Origin: Methanospirillum hungatei JF-1
Lineage (GTDB): Archaea; Halobacteriota; Methanomicrobia; Methanomicrobiales; Methanospirillaceae
Assembly: GCF_000013445.1 (NCBI RefSeq)
Contig: NC_007796.1
Coordinates: forward strand, 3,198,936-3,262,935
DNA: 64,000 nucleotides
Reading direction: 5' to 3'
Positions 19,503 to 29,831 of the stretch are shown here, piece after piece; position 1 is the first letter of the stretch, and every line of letters begins with the position of its first letter. Both the position numbers and the translations under genes were made by a program. The notes beneath the pieces are model-generated. The model was given only the letters and a program-made list of their open reading frames with translations. It ran no database searches and was not told the origin of the DNA.

Positions 19503-21923
19503 TCAGACCTTAAACTGGTTCATCTCCTCATGGATACGCTTCACCGTCTCATGGGCCTGATCAGTAACCGCATGGATCTCTTCCATGGAAGAGTTTACCT
19601 GGGAGACCATGTGGGTAATCTGATCCACAGCTGCAGATGACTCTTCACTGGCAGCGGCAAGTCCGATAGACTCTTTTGCGGTCTGGGTCACCATGTCACT
19701 GAATTCATTGACGGTTGCCGTGACTTCTTCTACAGAAGCGGCCTGCTCCTCACTGGCAGCAGCGACCTCGCTCATATTGGAGTTGATTACCGAGATGGAA
19801 GTCACGATCTCATTAAAGATATTGAGAGTTTCATTGACAGCAACATTTCCGCTCTCAATCTCGGTCAGGGACTTCTTTACCGCTGCATCCATGGCCCCTG
19901 ATTTTTTCTGAAGTCCGGATATGATGCCTGCAATATGTTCTGCAGACTTTTGGGATTCGTTTGCCAGTTCCTTAACTTCAGATGCCACAACAGCAAACCC
20001 AAGACCGGCTTCTCCGGCCCGTGCAGCCTCGATTGCAGCGTTGAGGGCCAGGAGGTTGGTCTCTTCTGCAATGGAACTGATGATATCCACGATACGGCCT
20101 ATCTCCTCCATCTGCTGGCTGATCTCCTGGTTCATCTCATTGATTGCAGAAGATGCCTGCATAATATCCTTCATCCCGCTCTCTGCCTCACCGGCTGCTT
20201 TCTTCCCATTTTCAGAGAGTTCTGCTGCGGTGTTCGTAAGTACAGACACCTGTTCCATCTTTGCTGCAACTGATGAGACGGTGGTGGCAAGGTCCTGCAT
20301 GGCAGCAAGAATCTGCTGGGTGTTCATGCCACTCTTATCTGCAAGATCATTGACGGCGGATGCAATCCGTGCAACCTGGCTGACTCCATCAGATACATCT
20401 TCGATGCTTTTGTGAGCCATGCCGGTCTCATGGGTGACGATATTCACCTTCTCCGTGATCTCATTGACTTGCCCGGACATGATATCCATATGATCCCGGA
20501 CGGCGGACAGCGCACGGGAGAGATCCACGCCGATGGTGTTCAGGGCATCCCTGAATTCAATGAATTCCCCTTCCAGATGTATATCCGGATTCATCCGTGC
20601 CTGGAAGTCCCCGGAAGCATATCTTCCACACAGACGCATAGCTTCCTGCAGTGGAACGACCATGGCATCAACTGTCTCGTTCACCCCGTCAATAATAACC
20701 GCATAATCTCCCTGGAACTTACTGACATCCCCCCTGACATTCAGGTTTCCGGCCGATGCGGCAGAACTCAGCGCCCTGACCTCATCCCTGAAGAGCTGGA
20801 AGGTTGATACCACCTCTGCAAAGGCCTTTCCTAATACAGATATTTCATCCCTGCTCTGTGATTCGGCAATGCTCACCGAGAGATCCCCATGCTGGACCCG
20901 ATGGGCAACCTGGACCAGTTCATCCATTCTGCGGGATATTGACCGGCCAAAGGCAACAGATACCAGAGTGCCGGCAATGATACCAAGAATGACGACCAGA
21001 ATGATAGTGTTTCGGATGGTATCGAGTGGACCGGTAAAATCGGAGAGGTCGCTGCTGGCAACAATGATCCAGTCAAATGGCTCAAAATAATCATATGCAG
21101 CGATCTTTTGTGTGCCCTGCCAGGGATATTCCTGATACCCTGTCTTTTCTGCAATTATTTTCTTGACAAAGTCATACGAGGTCATATCCTGACCTTCAAG
21201 AGAGGGGTGAAGGAGGAGTTTTCCGGTGCTGTCCAGGATATACATGTACCCATGTTCACCGATCTTCTTCTCCCGGATCTGATCCTGTAAAAGCCCGATA
21301 GTATTGGCCTCTTCAACTCCCACAAAGAGGATACCGATGATATCTCCTGAAGCGTCCTTTATGGGTTCATAGGCGGTAATATACTTCTTTCCGACAACAT
21401 TTGCAGTCCCATAATAGGTCTGCCCTTTGTTAATGACCGCATCATACACCGCATCAGAGACGGGTGTACCGACTGCCCGCTTTCCATCCTCACCGATGAC
21501 ATTGGTTGAGATACGAATTGCCTGATTTCCTTTCTTCTGGAATACCGTTGCAGCTCCGCCAAGAAGCTCCTGAACCTCATCAACTATCTCAAAATTATTA
21601 TTCACGCGATACGAAGAACCAAGGATGAGCTCCCCATTCACGATGGAAGGTTTTCCTTTTTCGTAAAAGAGCTGGCGAAGAACATTGAGATCACTGTTCA
21701 CCTTGACCTGTGTCAGGTCATAGACCGTCTTCGTCTCTTCAGTGATATCCGCGGTCTGCATCTCAAGACTCATCCGGATATCATTCTTAATCGTGACTTC
21801 AGCACTACTATATGCGACATACCCGAGGGTGATCGTCGGAACGATGACCAGTATTAGGCAGATAAGAATGATCTTCTGCCCTATCGTAGCATTGTCAAGC
21901 CAGTGTCTTACTTTCATTACCAT
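19503..21923 (-). CDS. Membrane chemoreceptor with double-Cache sensor
   Basis: 806-residue methyl-accepting chemotaxis protein. TM1 is about 17-40, followed by an extracellular double Cache domain (40-300; containing [21 protein letters not shown]), TM2 (about 309-331), HAMP, a second HAMP-like helical repeat (about 390-470), then the signalling coiled coil. The hairpin tip [21 protein letters not shown] is intact, so it should couple to CheA/CheW. Cache domains bind small extracellular ligands such as organic acids or amino acids; the ligand here is unknown. A TATA-like TTATATTTAT (plus 22002-22011) lies upstream. Confidence 0.94.
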   Translation of the reverse strand: MVMKVRHWLDNATIGQKIILICLILVIVPTITLGYVAYSSAEVTIKNDIRMSLEMQTADITEETKTVYDLTQVKVNSDLNVLRQLFYEKGKPSIVNGELILGSSYRVNNNFEIVDEVQELLGGAATVFQKKGNQAIRISTNVIGEDGKRAVGTPVSDAVYDAVINKGQTYYGTANVVGKKYITAYEPIKDASGDIIGILFVGVEEANTIGLLQDQIREKKIGEHGYMYILDSTGKLLLHPSLEGQDMTSYDFVKKIIAEKTGYQEYPWQGTQKIAAYDYFEPFDWIIVASSDLSDFTGPLDTIRNTIILVVILGIIAGTLVSVAFGRSISRRMDELVQVAHRVQHGDLSVSIAESQSRDEISVLGKAFAEVVSTFQLFRDEVRALSSAASAGNLNVRGDVSKFQGDYAVIIDGVNETVDAMVVPLQEAMRLCGRYASGDFQARMNPDIHLEGEFIEFRDALNTIGVDLSRALSAVRDHMDIMSGQVNEITEKVNIVTHETGMAHKSIEDVSDGVSQVARIASAVNDLADKSGMNTQQILAAMQDLATTVSSVAAKMEQVSVLTNTAAELSENGKKAAGEAESGMKDIMQASSAINEMNQEISQQMEEIGRIVDIISSIAEETNLLALNAAIEAARAGEAGLGFAVVASEVKELANESQKSAEHIAGIISGLQKKSGAMDAAVKKSLTEIESGNVAVNETLNIFNEIVTSISVINSNMSEVAAASEEQAASVEEVTATVNEFSDMVTQTAKESIGLAAASEESSAAVDQITHMVSQVNSSMEEIHAVTDQAHETVKRIHEEMNQFKV

Positions 21924-22096
21924 GTATTCCCCTTCCTGTACACAAGCAGCAAGCAGCCTAAGATTTACACTGCCATTATTATACTGACAATATGGTGCAG
22001 GTTATATTTATCATATAGTATATTTTCCTCCAGGGATTTTCAAAAACCACATCAGATCTGAACCCGGTATTGATACATCCAGAAATACTCTACAGA

Positions 22097-22888
22097 TCAG
22101 AACAAAGGCCGGACTGCTTTTTGCGCTTCTGGTGAGAGATACCCGTATACAGCACCGGCAACGACCTGAAGCCATGCAAGGATATCCTCCCTCCTTCTGC
22201 CCGTTATAGCACAGTACTTCTCAAGATAGAGTTCTTCAAATCCCTGACCGGAGATGGAATAATCCATGTAACTCCGACATGCATCAGCAGCCGGATCCCC
22301 ACAGGAGACTTCAGCCCAGTCGATAATCATACATGATTCCCCCTCACAGAGGATATTCCCCCCGTGGAAATCACCATGACAGAGGAAATTACCGTCAGGG
22401 AGTGAATCAAGAATCTTAAGAAGTTTTTCTTTCTCATCAGGGGTCAGACCCGGACTTGCCCCAATCATTCTCTTCTGCATCACTTTCAACGGCAAAAACC
22501 CTGAAAACTCTACTTTATGTAACGCGGCCTGAAGCTTGACAACGGTATCCATGCACTCCGGTATTCTATTCCGATCTTCAAGCATGACGTCTAAAAGAGA
22601 GATTCCCCTAACCTGATCCATAAGCAGGACCGTCCGGTTACAGAAGGTCTCAACCCCATAGACCTTGGGAGCGGGGATATTGAGTTCATTGATGACCGCC
22701 ATGGTGTATGCTTCCAGAAAAGCCTGATGTGGGGGTTGATTTTCCCGAAATACCTTTGCCGCGATTCCATTTCGTGCATAGATGACTGCAGCCATACCGA
22801 CACCGATCTGATCACCATACCGGTCACGGAACGCTTTATCATCTCCAACAGCCCCGAAAAGGGAGGTAATGTTGATTTCATCTGTCAT
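22097..22888 (-). CDS. APH/ChoK-type small-molecule phosphotransferase
   Basis: 263 residues with the protein-kinase-like fold of aminoglycoside/choline phosphotransferases: catalytic loop LCHGDFHGGNIL and metal-binding MIIDWAEVSCGDP. The ATP-lobe is short. I chose ATG 22888, preceded by TGAGG at a spacing of 6, over an ATG 4 codons upstream. The substrate is unknown; the family includes antibiotic, choline, homoserine and fructosamine kinases, so calling it a resistance enzyme would be unjustified. Monocistronic. Confidence 0.82.
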   Translation of the reverse strand: MTDEINITSLFGAVGDDKAFRDRYGDQIGVGMAAVIYARNGIAAKVFRENQPPHQAFLEAYTMAVINELNIPAPKVYGVETFCNRTVLLMDQVRGISLLDVMLEDRNRIPECMDTVVKLQAALHKVEFSGFLPLKVMQKRMIGASPGLTPDEKEKLLKILDSLPDGNFLCHGDFHGGNILCEGESCMIIDWAEVSCGDPAADACRSYMDYSISGQGFEELYLEKYCAITGRRREDILAWLQVVAGAVYGYLSPEAQKAVRPLF

Positions 22889-22984
22889 AATAATCCTCAT
22901 TTCATAACCATGCCCAACATCAGAAGAGACAGGCGTGTGATATGAAATACTTTTTTGTAACTCGGTTTATAATATTCGATCCGC

Positions 22985-24289
22985 TCACAGGGGTAGTGGG
23001 ATCGTTCTCAGCATGGATGCCAGATGTATCATGAGAAACCCGAGTATGAAGAGATTCGCAAGAACTACTATTGACGGGATAATTCCTGGGAGGATCAGGT
23101 TCATCCCAAATCCGATGGTCAGAAGGTGCAGGATTATGACGATCCAAAGCAGTTTTTTCTTACTCTTTGACAGGGAGACCTGCGTATTCGGAGAGGAGCG
23201 ATGCGATTGCAGAACCGGAATGACTATCTTTGTAAGACCGGTGCTCCCGGTGAGAAGATTCCAGAATCCCAGGATTAAGAGCATCCGGCCGCCCAATAAT
23301 CCGGGGACGATGCAGGAGTACATACCAAGAAGGGCGATGAGGATTCCGATACAGATCAGGAACCAGGAACGTTTGTATACACCAAAGGGAGTTTTTCCAA
23401 GGGCCAGTACCTGAACTGCCATGATGACCATAAGCAGGCCAAACTGGCCGTCACGGGAGAACAGGTAATACCCCTTACCAGATGGAATGAGAATAATCGC
23501 ACATTCAATGAAAATAATCCCGAGAAGAAGGATGAATGAGACCGGTACAGAAAGGGAGGCTTCATGGTGCAGGAGAAACCAGACAATACCTGATGTGCCC
23601 TTATCCTCCGATGTTTCTGGATCTCGTTCTTTCATGGGGTATTGCAGTGATAGTGTCTGGATACACCATGCGAGATAGAAAAGACCGGCACTCATGACCA
23701 GCATGAGGAGACCGGTAAAGATATCTGGCAGAAACCTGGGGAAGAGAACCACAAAGCCGAATAAAATCACTGTCAGGTATACAAACCCACATGCAACGGT
23801 CAGGTGCTGTAATACACCCGGAATTCTGATCCACTGTCTTGCCCTTCCTTCAGAGAAGAGGAGATTAAAAAAGAGCATAACTCCGCCGGATATCATGATG
23901 CACCCGACCAGTTGAGGGATTATTCCGGCCAGAAATCCTGGAATAAAACAGGCACCGGTTCCGATAATGGCGGTTGAGAATCCCAGGATGATGACTATCC
24001 AGGTACGGCGGAAGGTCCCGAACGGAGTTTTCCCAAGCGTTATCATCTGAATTGAGAGCAGGACAAGGAGTAATCCAAAGGTGCTGTCCGGATTAAAGGG
24101 GAGGAGTCCGGCCTGAATCAGGAACATGAGCAGGCCGAAGAGGAGCATGAATATGCCAAAGACGATCAGGATCACGGTTGCAAGGGTCAGATCAGATGGG
24201 TTGTCCAGCACCGGACCTTGCAGGTTATTCAGAGGAGGAGGCGGGAGGGTAGGTGCTCCTGTTTGTTCGTTTCGTTCTTTGGTAAACAT
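22985..24289 (-). CDS. Internally duplicated 12-TM membrane protein, unknown function
   Basis: 434 residues from ATG 24289 (the frame is open 49 codons further but that part is not protein-like). The cytoplasmic N-terminus is proline rich, then come about twelve hydrophobic segments in two similar halves. Both halves carry FGLL-V---Q---LGKTPFG---R-W------G---A--G---C--PG-L-G (around residues 90-140 and 300-350). This is a clear tandem duplication of a six-helix unit. I do not recognise the family. The HdeD/DUF308 group has a similar size per half but I cannot show kinship. It follows the PAS sensor gene by 77 bases. Confidence 0.7.
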   Translation of the reverse strand: MFTKERNEQTGAPTLPPPPLNNLQGPVLDNPSDLTLATVILIVFGIFMLLFGLLMFLIQAGLLPFNPDSTFGLLLVLLSIQMITLGKTPFGTFRRTWIVIILGFSTAIIGTGACFIPGFLAGIIPQLVGCIMISGGVMLFFNLLFSEGRARQWIRIPGVLQHLTVACGFVYLTVILFGFVVLFPRFLPDIFTGLLMLVMSAGLFYLAWCIQTLSLQYPMKERDPETSEDKGTSGIVWFLLHHEASLSVPVSFILLLGIIFIECAIILIPSGKGYYLFSRDGQFGLLMVIMAVQVLALGKTPFGVYKRSWFLICIGILIALLGMYSCIVPGLLGGRMLLILGFWNLLTGSTGLTKIVIPVLQSHRSSPNTQVSLSKSKKKLLWIVIILHLLTIGFGMNLILPGIIPSIVVLANLFILGFLMIHLASMLRTIPLPL

Positions 24290-24366
24290 AGTTTTGGAAT
24301 AGATAGTATTTTTCCGTTCCCTTCTTTCACCAGATGGCCGGAATGCCTGGAAAGAGGGATGAGATT

Positions 24367-26163
24367 TCAGGTCAGATGGGCCCCGATGCCATAATGTTTC
24401 TGTAAAAATCTCATAGTTTTTTCTGATTCTGCCCATCTTTTATCGAGATTGGTAATAATATTATCGATATCCTGAACACAGGCGATAACAGACTCTTCGA
24501 TCTCTGGTGCATGCATCTCAACAAGTGAGGAAATTACCGTGAGCGGGTTTCTGATTTTGTCATTCAGCAGGGCCAGTTCTACAAGGTTGTGTTCTAACTG
24601 GAGAAGAAGTCTTTTTCTTTCTTCTTCCATTTTCTTCTGGTTAGTAATATCTATAGCAACCCCGATAGCCCCGGTTATCGAATCTGTAACATCCCGCAGC
24701 GGGGAGGTGAACAGCACATACCTCCGGTTTTTATATGAAACTTCCATGGTTGTGACAATTCCCATAAGAGCCTGGGAATACGCTTCAAGGAATGCATTAT
24801 CAGCCTGATGAAAGACCTCCCCGATTTTTTGTCCGACTCTCTCATTTGAACTCAGCCCCAGGTTGATCAGACCTTCTCCATAGATGCTTTTCACCACCAT
24901 GTTGGTATCAGTTGTCACCACAATACCTGGGATATGATCCACAATCATGCGAAGTTTCTTCTCATTTTCAAAAAGTGTCTGTTCCTGAATGATGAGTTTG
25001 TCATAATTCTGCCTGAGCTCTTCTTCAACAGAGAGAATCTCTTCATATGCTGTTCCAAGTTCCTCATTTTTACGTATGAGTTCTTGTTCTGCCAGCTTTC
25101 TCTCCGTGATGTCAGTCACATACACACGGGCAGTCCGATACACCTTTGTGATATAGATATATTCATGGAAAAATCTCCCGGAGATTGTTATTTCCCGATG
25201 AAATGATATCTCATCTCCGTTTTTAACAGCGTTGAGAATCTCATCAAGACCTCCGGGAATGAAGAGAGAAATATCCGCAGTATTGGTAAGTTTTCGAATA
25301 ACCGAAGTTGTCGCTGTATTATGAAAGGTAATGTTGCCATCCCCATTCATTTCAAAGATAGGATTCGGATTTAATTCAATGAAAGATGCAAGGGACCAGA
25401 TCTTCTCTTCATATGCAAGAATATCTGTGATATCCAGGGGGATTGTAAGCATGTATGGCCGGTGATTAATGGTGATCATTACGCCGGAGATAAGAATATC
25501 TTTTACTTTCTTATCCTTCCCCCTCATTTTCACCGGAATCATGCTGAAAGACCCGTCTTTTTTCATCAAATCAACGATGTTTTGTCTCTGATTCAGATCT
25601 ACCCAGAAATCAAGATCGATTGCACTCTTTCCAATCACTTCATCCCTTGTATACCCCCAGTGATCTGTAAATTGCTTATTTACTTCAAAAAACTGGCCGT
25701 TGGTTAGATCACTAATAGCAATGCCTTCCGGTGCGAGATTGAAAATTGTTTTAAATAATCCCTCTTCATCTTCTAAAGTTGCAGTGGTTTGAATATTTTT
25801 GGAAATATCTGATATTATCCAGATTCTTCCCATTATTTCATCATTTTTGCCTAGAAGAGATTTTGTTTCCAGCCATTTATCTCCTGTAAGACATGAGAAT
25901 TTTTGAGAGAACTCAAGATGCGGATTATCTTTGATCCTTTCTACCAGTTCAAGGAACGACTCTGGTTCGATATTCAGGTCAATAAATTTTGGCAATAATT
26001 CAATAAGATGATTATTAAGGTAACTATCATCCAGATGGAACATCTCCCGGAATGATTGATTAAAAAACAATAATAAGAGATTTGGATCGGTTATGACGAT
26101 GCCATTCGGCAGAGCCTCATATCCAGTCAGGAACAGATCACAACTGTGCGACAATGCAACCAT
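24367..26163 (-). CDS. Cytoplasmic multi-PAS sensor with degenerate H-box module
   Basis: 598 residues without membrane segments. Four PAS-like domains (about 13-120, 140-250, 265-365, 415-525) and a coiled coil (370-415). The C-terminal 70 residues have NDKIRNPLTVISSLVEMH followed by a helix ending SEKTMRFLQKHYGIG. This resembles a HisKA dimerisation helix but has Asp (or Asn) where the phospho-accepting His should be, and there is no HATPase domain. The same module ends the protein at 46467-47906. It is 45 bases downstream of a soluble chemoreceptor gene. Confidence 0.85.
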   Translation of the reverse strand: MVALSHSCDLFLTGYEALPNGIVITDPNLLLLFFNQSFREMFHLDDSYLNNHLIELLPKFIDLNIEPESFLELVERIKDNPHLEFSQKFSCLTGDKWLETKSLLGKNDEIMGRIWIISDISKNIQTTATLEDEEGLFKTIFNLAPEGIAISDLTNGQFFEVNKQFTDHWGYTRDEVIGKSAIDLDFWVDLNQRQNIVDLMKKDGSFSMIPVKMRGKDKKVKDILISGVMITINHRPYMLTIPLDITDILAYEEKIWSLASFIELNPNPIFEMNGDGNITFHNTATTSVIRKLTNTADISLFIPGGLDEILNAVKNGDEISFHREITISGRFFHEYIYITKVYRTARVYVTDITERKLAEQELIRKNEELGTAYEEILSVEEELRQNYDKLIIQEQTLFENEKKLRMIVDHIPGIVVTTDTNMVVKSIYGEGLINLGLSSNERVGQKIGEVFHQADNAFLEAYSQALMGIVTTMEVSYKNRRYVLFTSPLRDVTDSITGAIGVAIDITNQKKMEEERKRLLLQLEHNLVELALLNDKIRNPLTVISSLVEMHAPEIEESVIACVQDIDNIITNLDKRWAESEKTMRFLQKHYGIGAHLT

Positions 26164-26208
26164 GTATCAATATACTCAATTTTTCTTAGTTCTTATATCA
26201 GTTTATTT

Positions 26209-27507
26209 TTATGCCACTGTAAAGTGTCCCATCCCGGTTGCTATTCGTTGAATTGCTAGAGTTGCTTCTGAAATTGCCCTGGATATCTGATCTATTGAGG
26301 CGGTTACTTCTTCTGTTGCTGCAGCAGAATCCACCGCTTCTTTTGCGGTTTGCCGAACCATGTTTTCAATCTCATTGACAATTGCGGTTATCTCCTGCAC
26401 TGTTGCAGCCTGTTCCTCTGAGGCACTGGCTCCTTCTGCCAGTTGTTCATAAATGAGATTAATAGCGGCTACAATCTCATTAAACACTCGTAATGTCTCC
26501 CTGACTGCCTCGTTCCCTGATTTCACCTCATGCAGTGATTTTGTCATGGAATCTGAAACGATCTGTGACTTTTTCTGGAGGTTTCCTATAATAGTGGCAA
26601 TATTTTCTGCTGACTTTTGTGACTCCTGTGCAAGTGATTTGACCTCATCAGCTACGACTGCAAATCCCAATCCGGCTTCTCCAGCCCGGGCTGCTTCAAT
26701 GGCCGCATTCAGTGCGAGAAGACCGGTCTGCTCTGAAATCCCGGTGATAATGCCTACTATCTTTCCTATCTCTTCCATCTGGTTATTGATGTCCTGTATA
26801 TTGCTCCCCGTATCTTCAAATGAGACCATGATTCCATTCATTCCTCGCTCGGCTTCTCCTGCAAGTTTCAGCCCTTTTTCTGATAACTGCACAGTCTCCA
26901 TGGCTTTTCCTGATGCCTCCTCTGCAGCAGCGGCAACAGCTCCGACTGCTTTTGAGAGATCATCCATGGCCGAGAGGACCTGAGTAATACTCCTGCTGCT
27001 CCGCTCTGCAAGCCCGCTTACCGATGAGGAGTTCTGTGCAAGCATAGTGGTTGTACTGGAGACCTCGGTTGCACTGGCATTGGTCTCTTCCATCAACGCC
27101 TGTAATGTCTCAACCTCTCCCTTAACGCCGTTGATTGCGTCAGATACACTCATTCCACTGTTATCCAGGGCAATCTTGAATTTTTCAAAGTCACCCTTCA
27201 CCTGCGCCTTCGTATCATATCGGGCGGTAAAATTACCGGTAGCATACTTATTGACAATATTCATGGCCTCCTGAAGAGGATGAACAAAGGCTCTGATTAG
27301 ATCATTGACACTCTGGACCGTTACGAAAAATTCCCCTTCGTGCTCCGAGGTATTGATGGTTGCATTGATATTACCATTCTTTATCTCGTTTGCAACAGCC
27401 ATGATAGCTTTATTGGCTAGTTTTGATCTCTCAATATTCCGGTTGATCTCTTGGGTCTGTTTGAAAAGAGGACGGTATAACTCATCAAATACCCATTTCT
27501 TTAGCAA
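26209..27507 (-). CDS. Soluble methyl-accepting chemotaxis protein
   Basis: 432 residues with no membrane helix: N-terminal helical region (1-50), a HAMP-like repeat (about 75-130), then the signalling domain with tip [20 protein letters not shown] cytoplasmic receptor, probably reporting on an internal cue, perhaps together with the PAS sensor encoded 45 bases downstream. The start is uncertain: the frame opens only at a TTG (27507) without an obvious ribosome binding site, and an in-frame TGA lies just upstream. See the small overlapping ORF at 27485-27607. Confidence 0.85.
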   Translation of the reverse strand: MLKKWVFDELYRPLFKQTQEINRNIERSKLANKAIMAVANEIKNGNINATINTSEHEGEFFVTVQSVNDLIRAFVHPLQEAMNIVNKYATGNFTARYDTKAQVKGDFEKFKIALDNSGMSVSDAINGVKGEVETLQALMEETNASATEVSSTTTMLAQNSSSVSGLAERSSRSITQVLSAMDDLSKAVGAVAAAAEEASGKAMETVQLSEKGLKLAGEAERGMNGIMVSFEDTGSNIQDINNQMEEIGKIVGIITGISEQTGLLALNAAIEAARAGEAGLGFAVVADEVKSLAQESQKSAENIATIIGNLQKKSQIVSDSMTKSLHEVKSGNEAVRETLRVFNEIVAAINLIYEQLAEGASASEEQAATVQEITAIVNEIENMVRQTAKEAVDSAAATEEVTASIDQISRAISEATLAIQRIATGMGHFTVA

Positions 27508-27607
27508 TATCCATGAGGGGTCTCACTCTTCCTGCTTCGAGGTCTGCTAAACCTTCCTCAATTCCTTTCAAGGTTTCATCAGAGAGGGGTTCATCATCGA
27601 CAGTCAT
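27485..27607 (-). CDS. 40-residue antitoxin-like ORF overlapping the chemoreceptor start
   Basis: ATG at 27607 preceded by GAGAGG (about 11 bases). The product, [20 protein letters not shown] then [20 protein letters not shown], ends like many short RelB/ParD-like antitoxins. It stops at 27485-27487, inside the chemoreceptor frame, which lies +1 relative to it. Either it is a small gene whose translation feeds the receptor's TTG start, or it is the original receptor N-terminus split off by a 1-base indel. No toxin ORF follows. Confidence 0.4.
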   Translation of the reverse strand: MTVDDEPLSDETLKGIEEGLADLEAGRVRPLMDIAKEMGI

Positions 27608-27817
27608 ATTTATCAGCCTCTCGATTACATCACAGTACGTCTCTCTAGGATGTTCTTTCAGGGAATTTTAACCGGTCACCTGCTCATTCACTCTTATAAG
27701 AACAGTAAACAATTACATGTGTATACCCATATTAACTAATATGACGATCTGAATGGGGGTTGCGAAAAATCCTTTCATTCTTCAGAAAATTTCACTTTTG
27801 CCCCCTGTATGCGACAA

Positions 27818-27867
27818 CAGGACCCGGCTTCAGGAGTCGGGCACTATCTTTTTCCCGTTGGGTCCTG
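27818..27867. repeat. Long-loop inverted repeat in a gene-free stretch
   Basis: The 341 bases between 27608 and 27948 hold no convincing gene. The only structure I see is CAGGACCC (27818-27825) matched by GGGTCCTG (27860-27867), with a 34-base loop, about 80 bases beyond the 3' end of the PKD gene. It could be a transcript-end structure or a small RNA element. A T-rich stretch (27905-27913) lies between it and the PKD stop. Confidence 0.3.
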
Positions 27868-27948
27868 CTGACGAACGATATTCAAAATTAAAATCCGGAA
27901 GCGAGATTTTTTTACCTATCACACGCTGGATTACCTCATTCCCACTCT

Positions 27949-29268
27949 TTACAATCCACCAAAGCCAGCCTTGATTATCCCCTCTTTGAGAGCCATACTC
28001 TCTTCTGCATGTTTCCCGAAATCCCCAGATTGAGATACCCCACCGGGAGTCAGATTTATGTGAGGGACATTCCCTGCTGATGTATTCCATTCTTCAAAGA
28101 ACCAGGCCCAGGATTTTGGATCCTGTGCAACTATCTCTGCAAACTCTGGTGAGAGAGGAGTGGTTTTCAAAAAGGGAGTTCGAGTCAGATTTCCGGTACC
28201 CCCTGTACCGATCTTATTCCCTACCTCAACCTTTCCTGAAACCGAACTGGAACCGGCATCATTGACGACCATCAGGGATACCTGGTATGTTCCCGGCCTC
28301 GTATAGGTATAGACCGGATTCATATCAGTTGAATAGCTGCCATCATCGAAGTACCAGAGACGGAAGGTAGGATCTCCGAGAGATTCATCAAGAAACTGTA
28401 TAATGGTGATATCAGATGCGTCAATGATCTCTGCACTGAACTTCGCAACCGGTAAGGCCGGATCAGTCACTGCTGCTGACTGAGAGAGGACGAGAGGACA
28501 AGGCGGCCTAATCGTTGGTCGTGGTGTCGGGGTCGGGACCGGGGTGGATGCAACGATATAACTCTCTGCGATGAAGGTATCAGATCCTCCTGCATTCGAA
28601 GCGGTGAGTGATACCGGATATATCCCCGGACGGGTGTAGGTATGATAGGGATGCTGCCGGGGTGAATAACTGCCATCACCGAAGTACCATGCCCATGATG
28701 TAGGTTTGTCTGCAGAGGTATCGATGAAGAGAACCGTGAGTGGGACCGATCCGGTAGTTGGTGATCCTATGAATGATGCAGCCGGCGGATAGGTGCCCGG
28801 TGTCGGGACCGGAGCAGGAGTTGGAAGTGGGTTTTGTGCCTGTATCAGCCCGGGAACAAATGTCTTATTATATCCGGCACTGTTGGAGACGAGGAAACCG
28901 ACCGGATACACCCCCGGTGCAGAATAGGTATGTTCAGGGTTCTGTTCATTGGAGGTTCCGCCATCACCGAAGTACCATCCCCAGAGTGTCGGGTTTCCGG
29001 TGGAATGATCGGTAAACTGAACGGTCAGAGGAACCGGGCCGGTTGACTGACTTAATGAGAATAAGGCGACCGGCGGCGTGAGTGAATCAGCCTGAATTGT
29101 CTCATTTGCCGATACTCCACTCCTATCTTCAGTCATATTGTGATATCCGGATTCAAATACGACCGGTGAGATGATCTCTGAACCAGCCGCAATGCATGGA
29201 CAAAGAAGGAATATGCCCAGAATAAGCAGTATGAGATATGGTGTATCACGTACGGTTTTGTATGTCAT
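27949..29268 (-). CDS. Secreted PKD-repeat surface protein
   Basis: 439 residues. Signal peptide (hydrophobic 9-28, ending CIAAGS), then three PKD domains (about 60-145, 160-235, 265-345), each with the W-YFGDG / HTY--PG-Y-V signature; a degenerate fourth (WAWFFEEWNTS) follows. Low-complexity Pro/Thr linkers separate repeats. PKD proteins in methanogens are extracellular structural or adhesive proteins. No C-terminal anchor is evident. A GGGGGGC site and a TATA-like box at 29306-29316 precede the ATG. Confidence 0.9.
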   Translation of the reverse strand: MTYKTVRDTPYLILLILGIFLLCPCIAAGSEIISPVVFESGYHNMTEDRSGVSANETIQADSLTPPVALFSLSQSTGPVPLTVQFTDHSTGNPTLWGWYFGDGGTSNEQNPEHTYSAPGVYPVGFLVSNSAGYNKTFVPGLIQAQNPLPTPAPVPTPGTYPPAASFIGSPTTGSVPLTVLFIDTSADKPTSWAWYFGDGSYSPRQHPYHTYTRPGIYPVSLTASNAGGSDTFIAESYIVASTPVPTPTPRPTIRPPCPLVLSQSAAVTDPALPVAKFSAEIIDASDITIIQFLDESLGDPTFRLWYFDDGSYSTDMNPVYTYTRPGTYQVSLMVVNDAGSSSVSGKVEVGNKIGTGGTGNLTRTPFLKTTPLSPEFAEIVAQDPKSWAWFFEEWNTSAGNVPHINLTPGGVSQSGDFGKHAEESMALKEGIIKAGFGGL

Positions 29269-29305
29269 AGAAAAGCCCCCCGTTATGTAGAATAACAGAT
29301 GTCCA

Positions 29306-29316
29306 TATATTTATAA
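29306..29316 (-). promoter_or_regulatory. TATA-like box of the PKD gene
   Basis: Minus-strand TTATAAATATA centred about 43 bases before the ATG at 29268, which would give a leader of roughly 18 bases containing the GGGGGGC site. Based on composition and distance only. Confidence 0.45.
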
Positions 29317-29469
29317 TTCTTAATAAATATTTTGTGAAAAATGAAAAATAAAAATTTATAATAGGCTCTTCTCGTCGGGATTCGAGGGAAGAAAGGTGAA
29401 GGGAGGGAACAATGATTGGAAAATGCTAAAAATGAAGCCTTTGATCCTATGATAACGTATTATACCGAT

Positions 29470-29826
29470 TTATTTTGATTTTTTAGTTGCTGGACTATTT
29501 GATTGAGTATGATCTGAAACCGGAGTATATGTTTCCATCTCACCGTCTGAATGAACTTTATCAAGGAGTTTGGATAATGATTCGGCTAATTTCTGAGCCG
29601 CTGCATGAGACATATATACCCTTGACCCTTTGACAATATTTTTACCTTCACTTCTTACTCCAGGCATTTCAAGAAAATCAATTGACACATCCCGATAAGA
29701 GACCTGAACATATGCCATGTTTGAGTATGAGGTATGGGTAATATCCAGACTCAGATCTTCCGGTTTATATGCATATAATTCATGAAGATCAAGAGTCCCG
29801 GGATTATTTTTCTCACTTGTTTTCAT
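29470..29826 (-). CDS. DUF3467-like small protein
   Basis: 118 residues. The core YVQVSYRDVSIDFLEMPGVR followed by RVYMSHAAAQKLAESLSKLL follows the DUF3467 pattern (a beta hairpin and a helix with the M(S/T)-HA motif). The C-terminal 25 residues are low complexity. Function unknown. It starts at ATG 29826, 5 bases after the stop of the winged-helix gene, so the two are coupled. It is the last gene of the block. Confidence 0.6.
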   Translation of the reverse strand: MKTSEKNNPGTLDLHELYAYKPEDLSLDITHTSYSNMAYVQVSYRDVSIDFLEMPGVRSEGKNIVKGSRVYMSHAAAQKLAESLSKLLDKVHSDGEMETYTPVSDHTQSNSPATKKSK

Positions 29827-29831
29827 CAATG

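Noticed and set aside
22097-22888. Aminoglycoside resistance kinase
   Set aside because: Only the general APH/ChoK fold motifs are visible; nothing indicates an antibiotic substrate.
27485-27487. Possible RelE-type toxin start ([10 protein letters not shown]) right after the antitoxin-like ORF
   Set aside because: The frame closes after 22 codons and the chemoreceptor frame through the same bases is far better supported.
27830-28090. 86-residue minus-strand ORF overlapping the PKD gene end
   Set aside because: It overlaps the PKD protein in another frame, is Trp/Arg rich without family likeness, and has no ribosome binding site.
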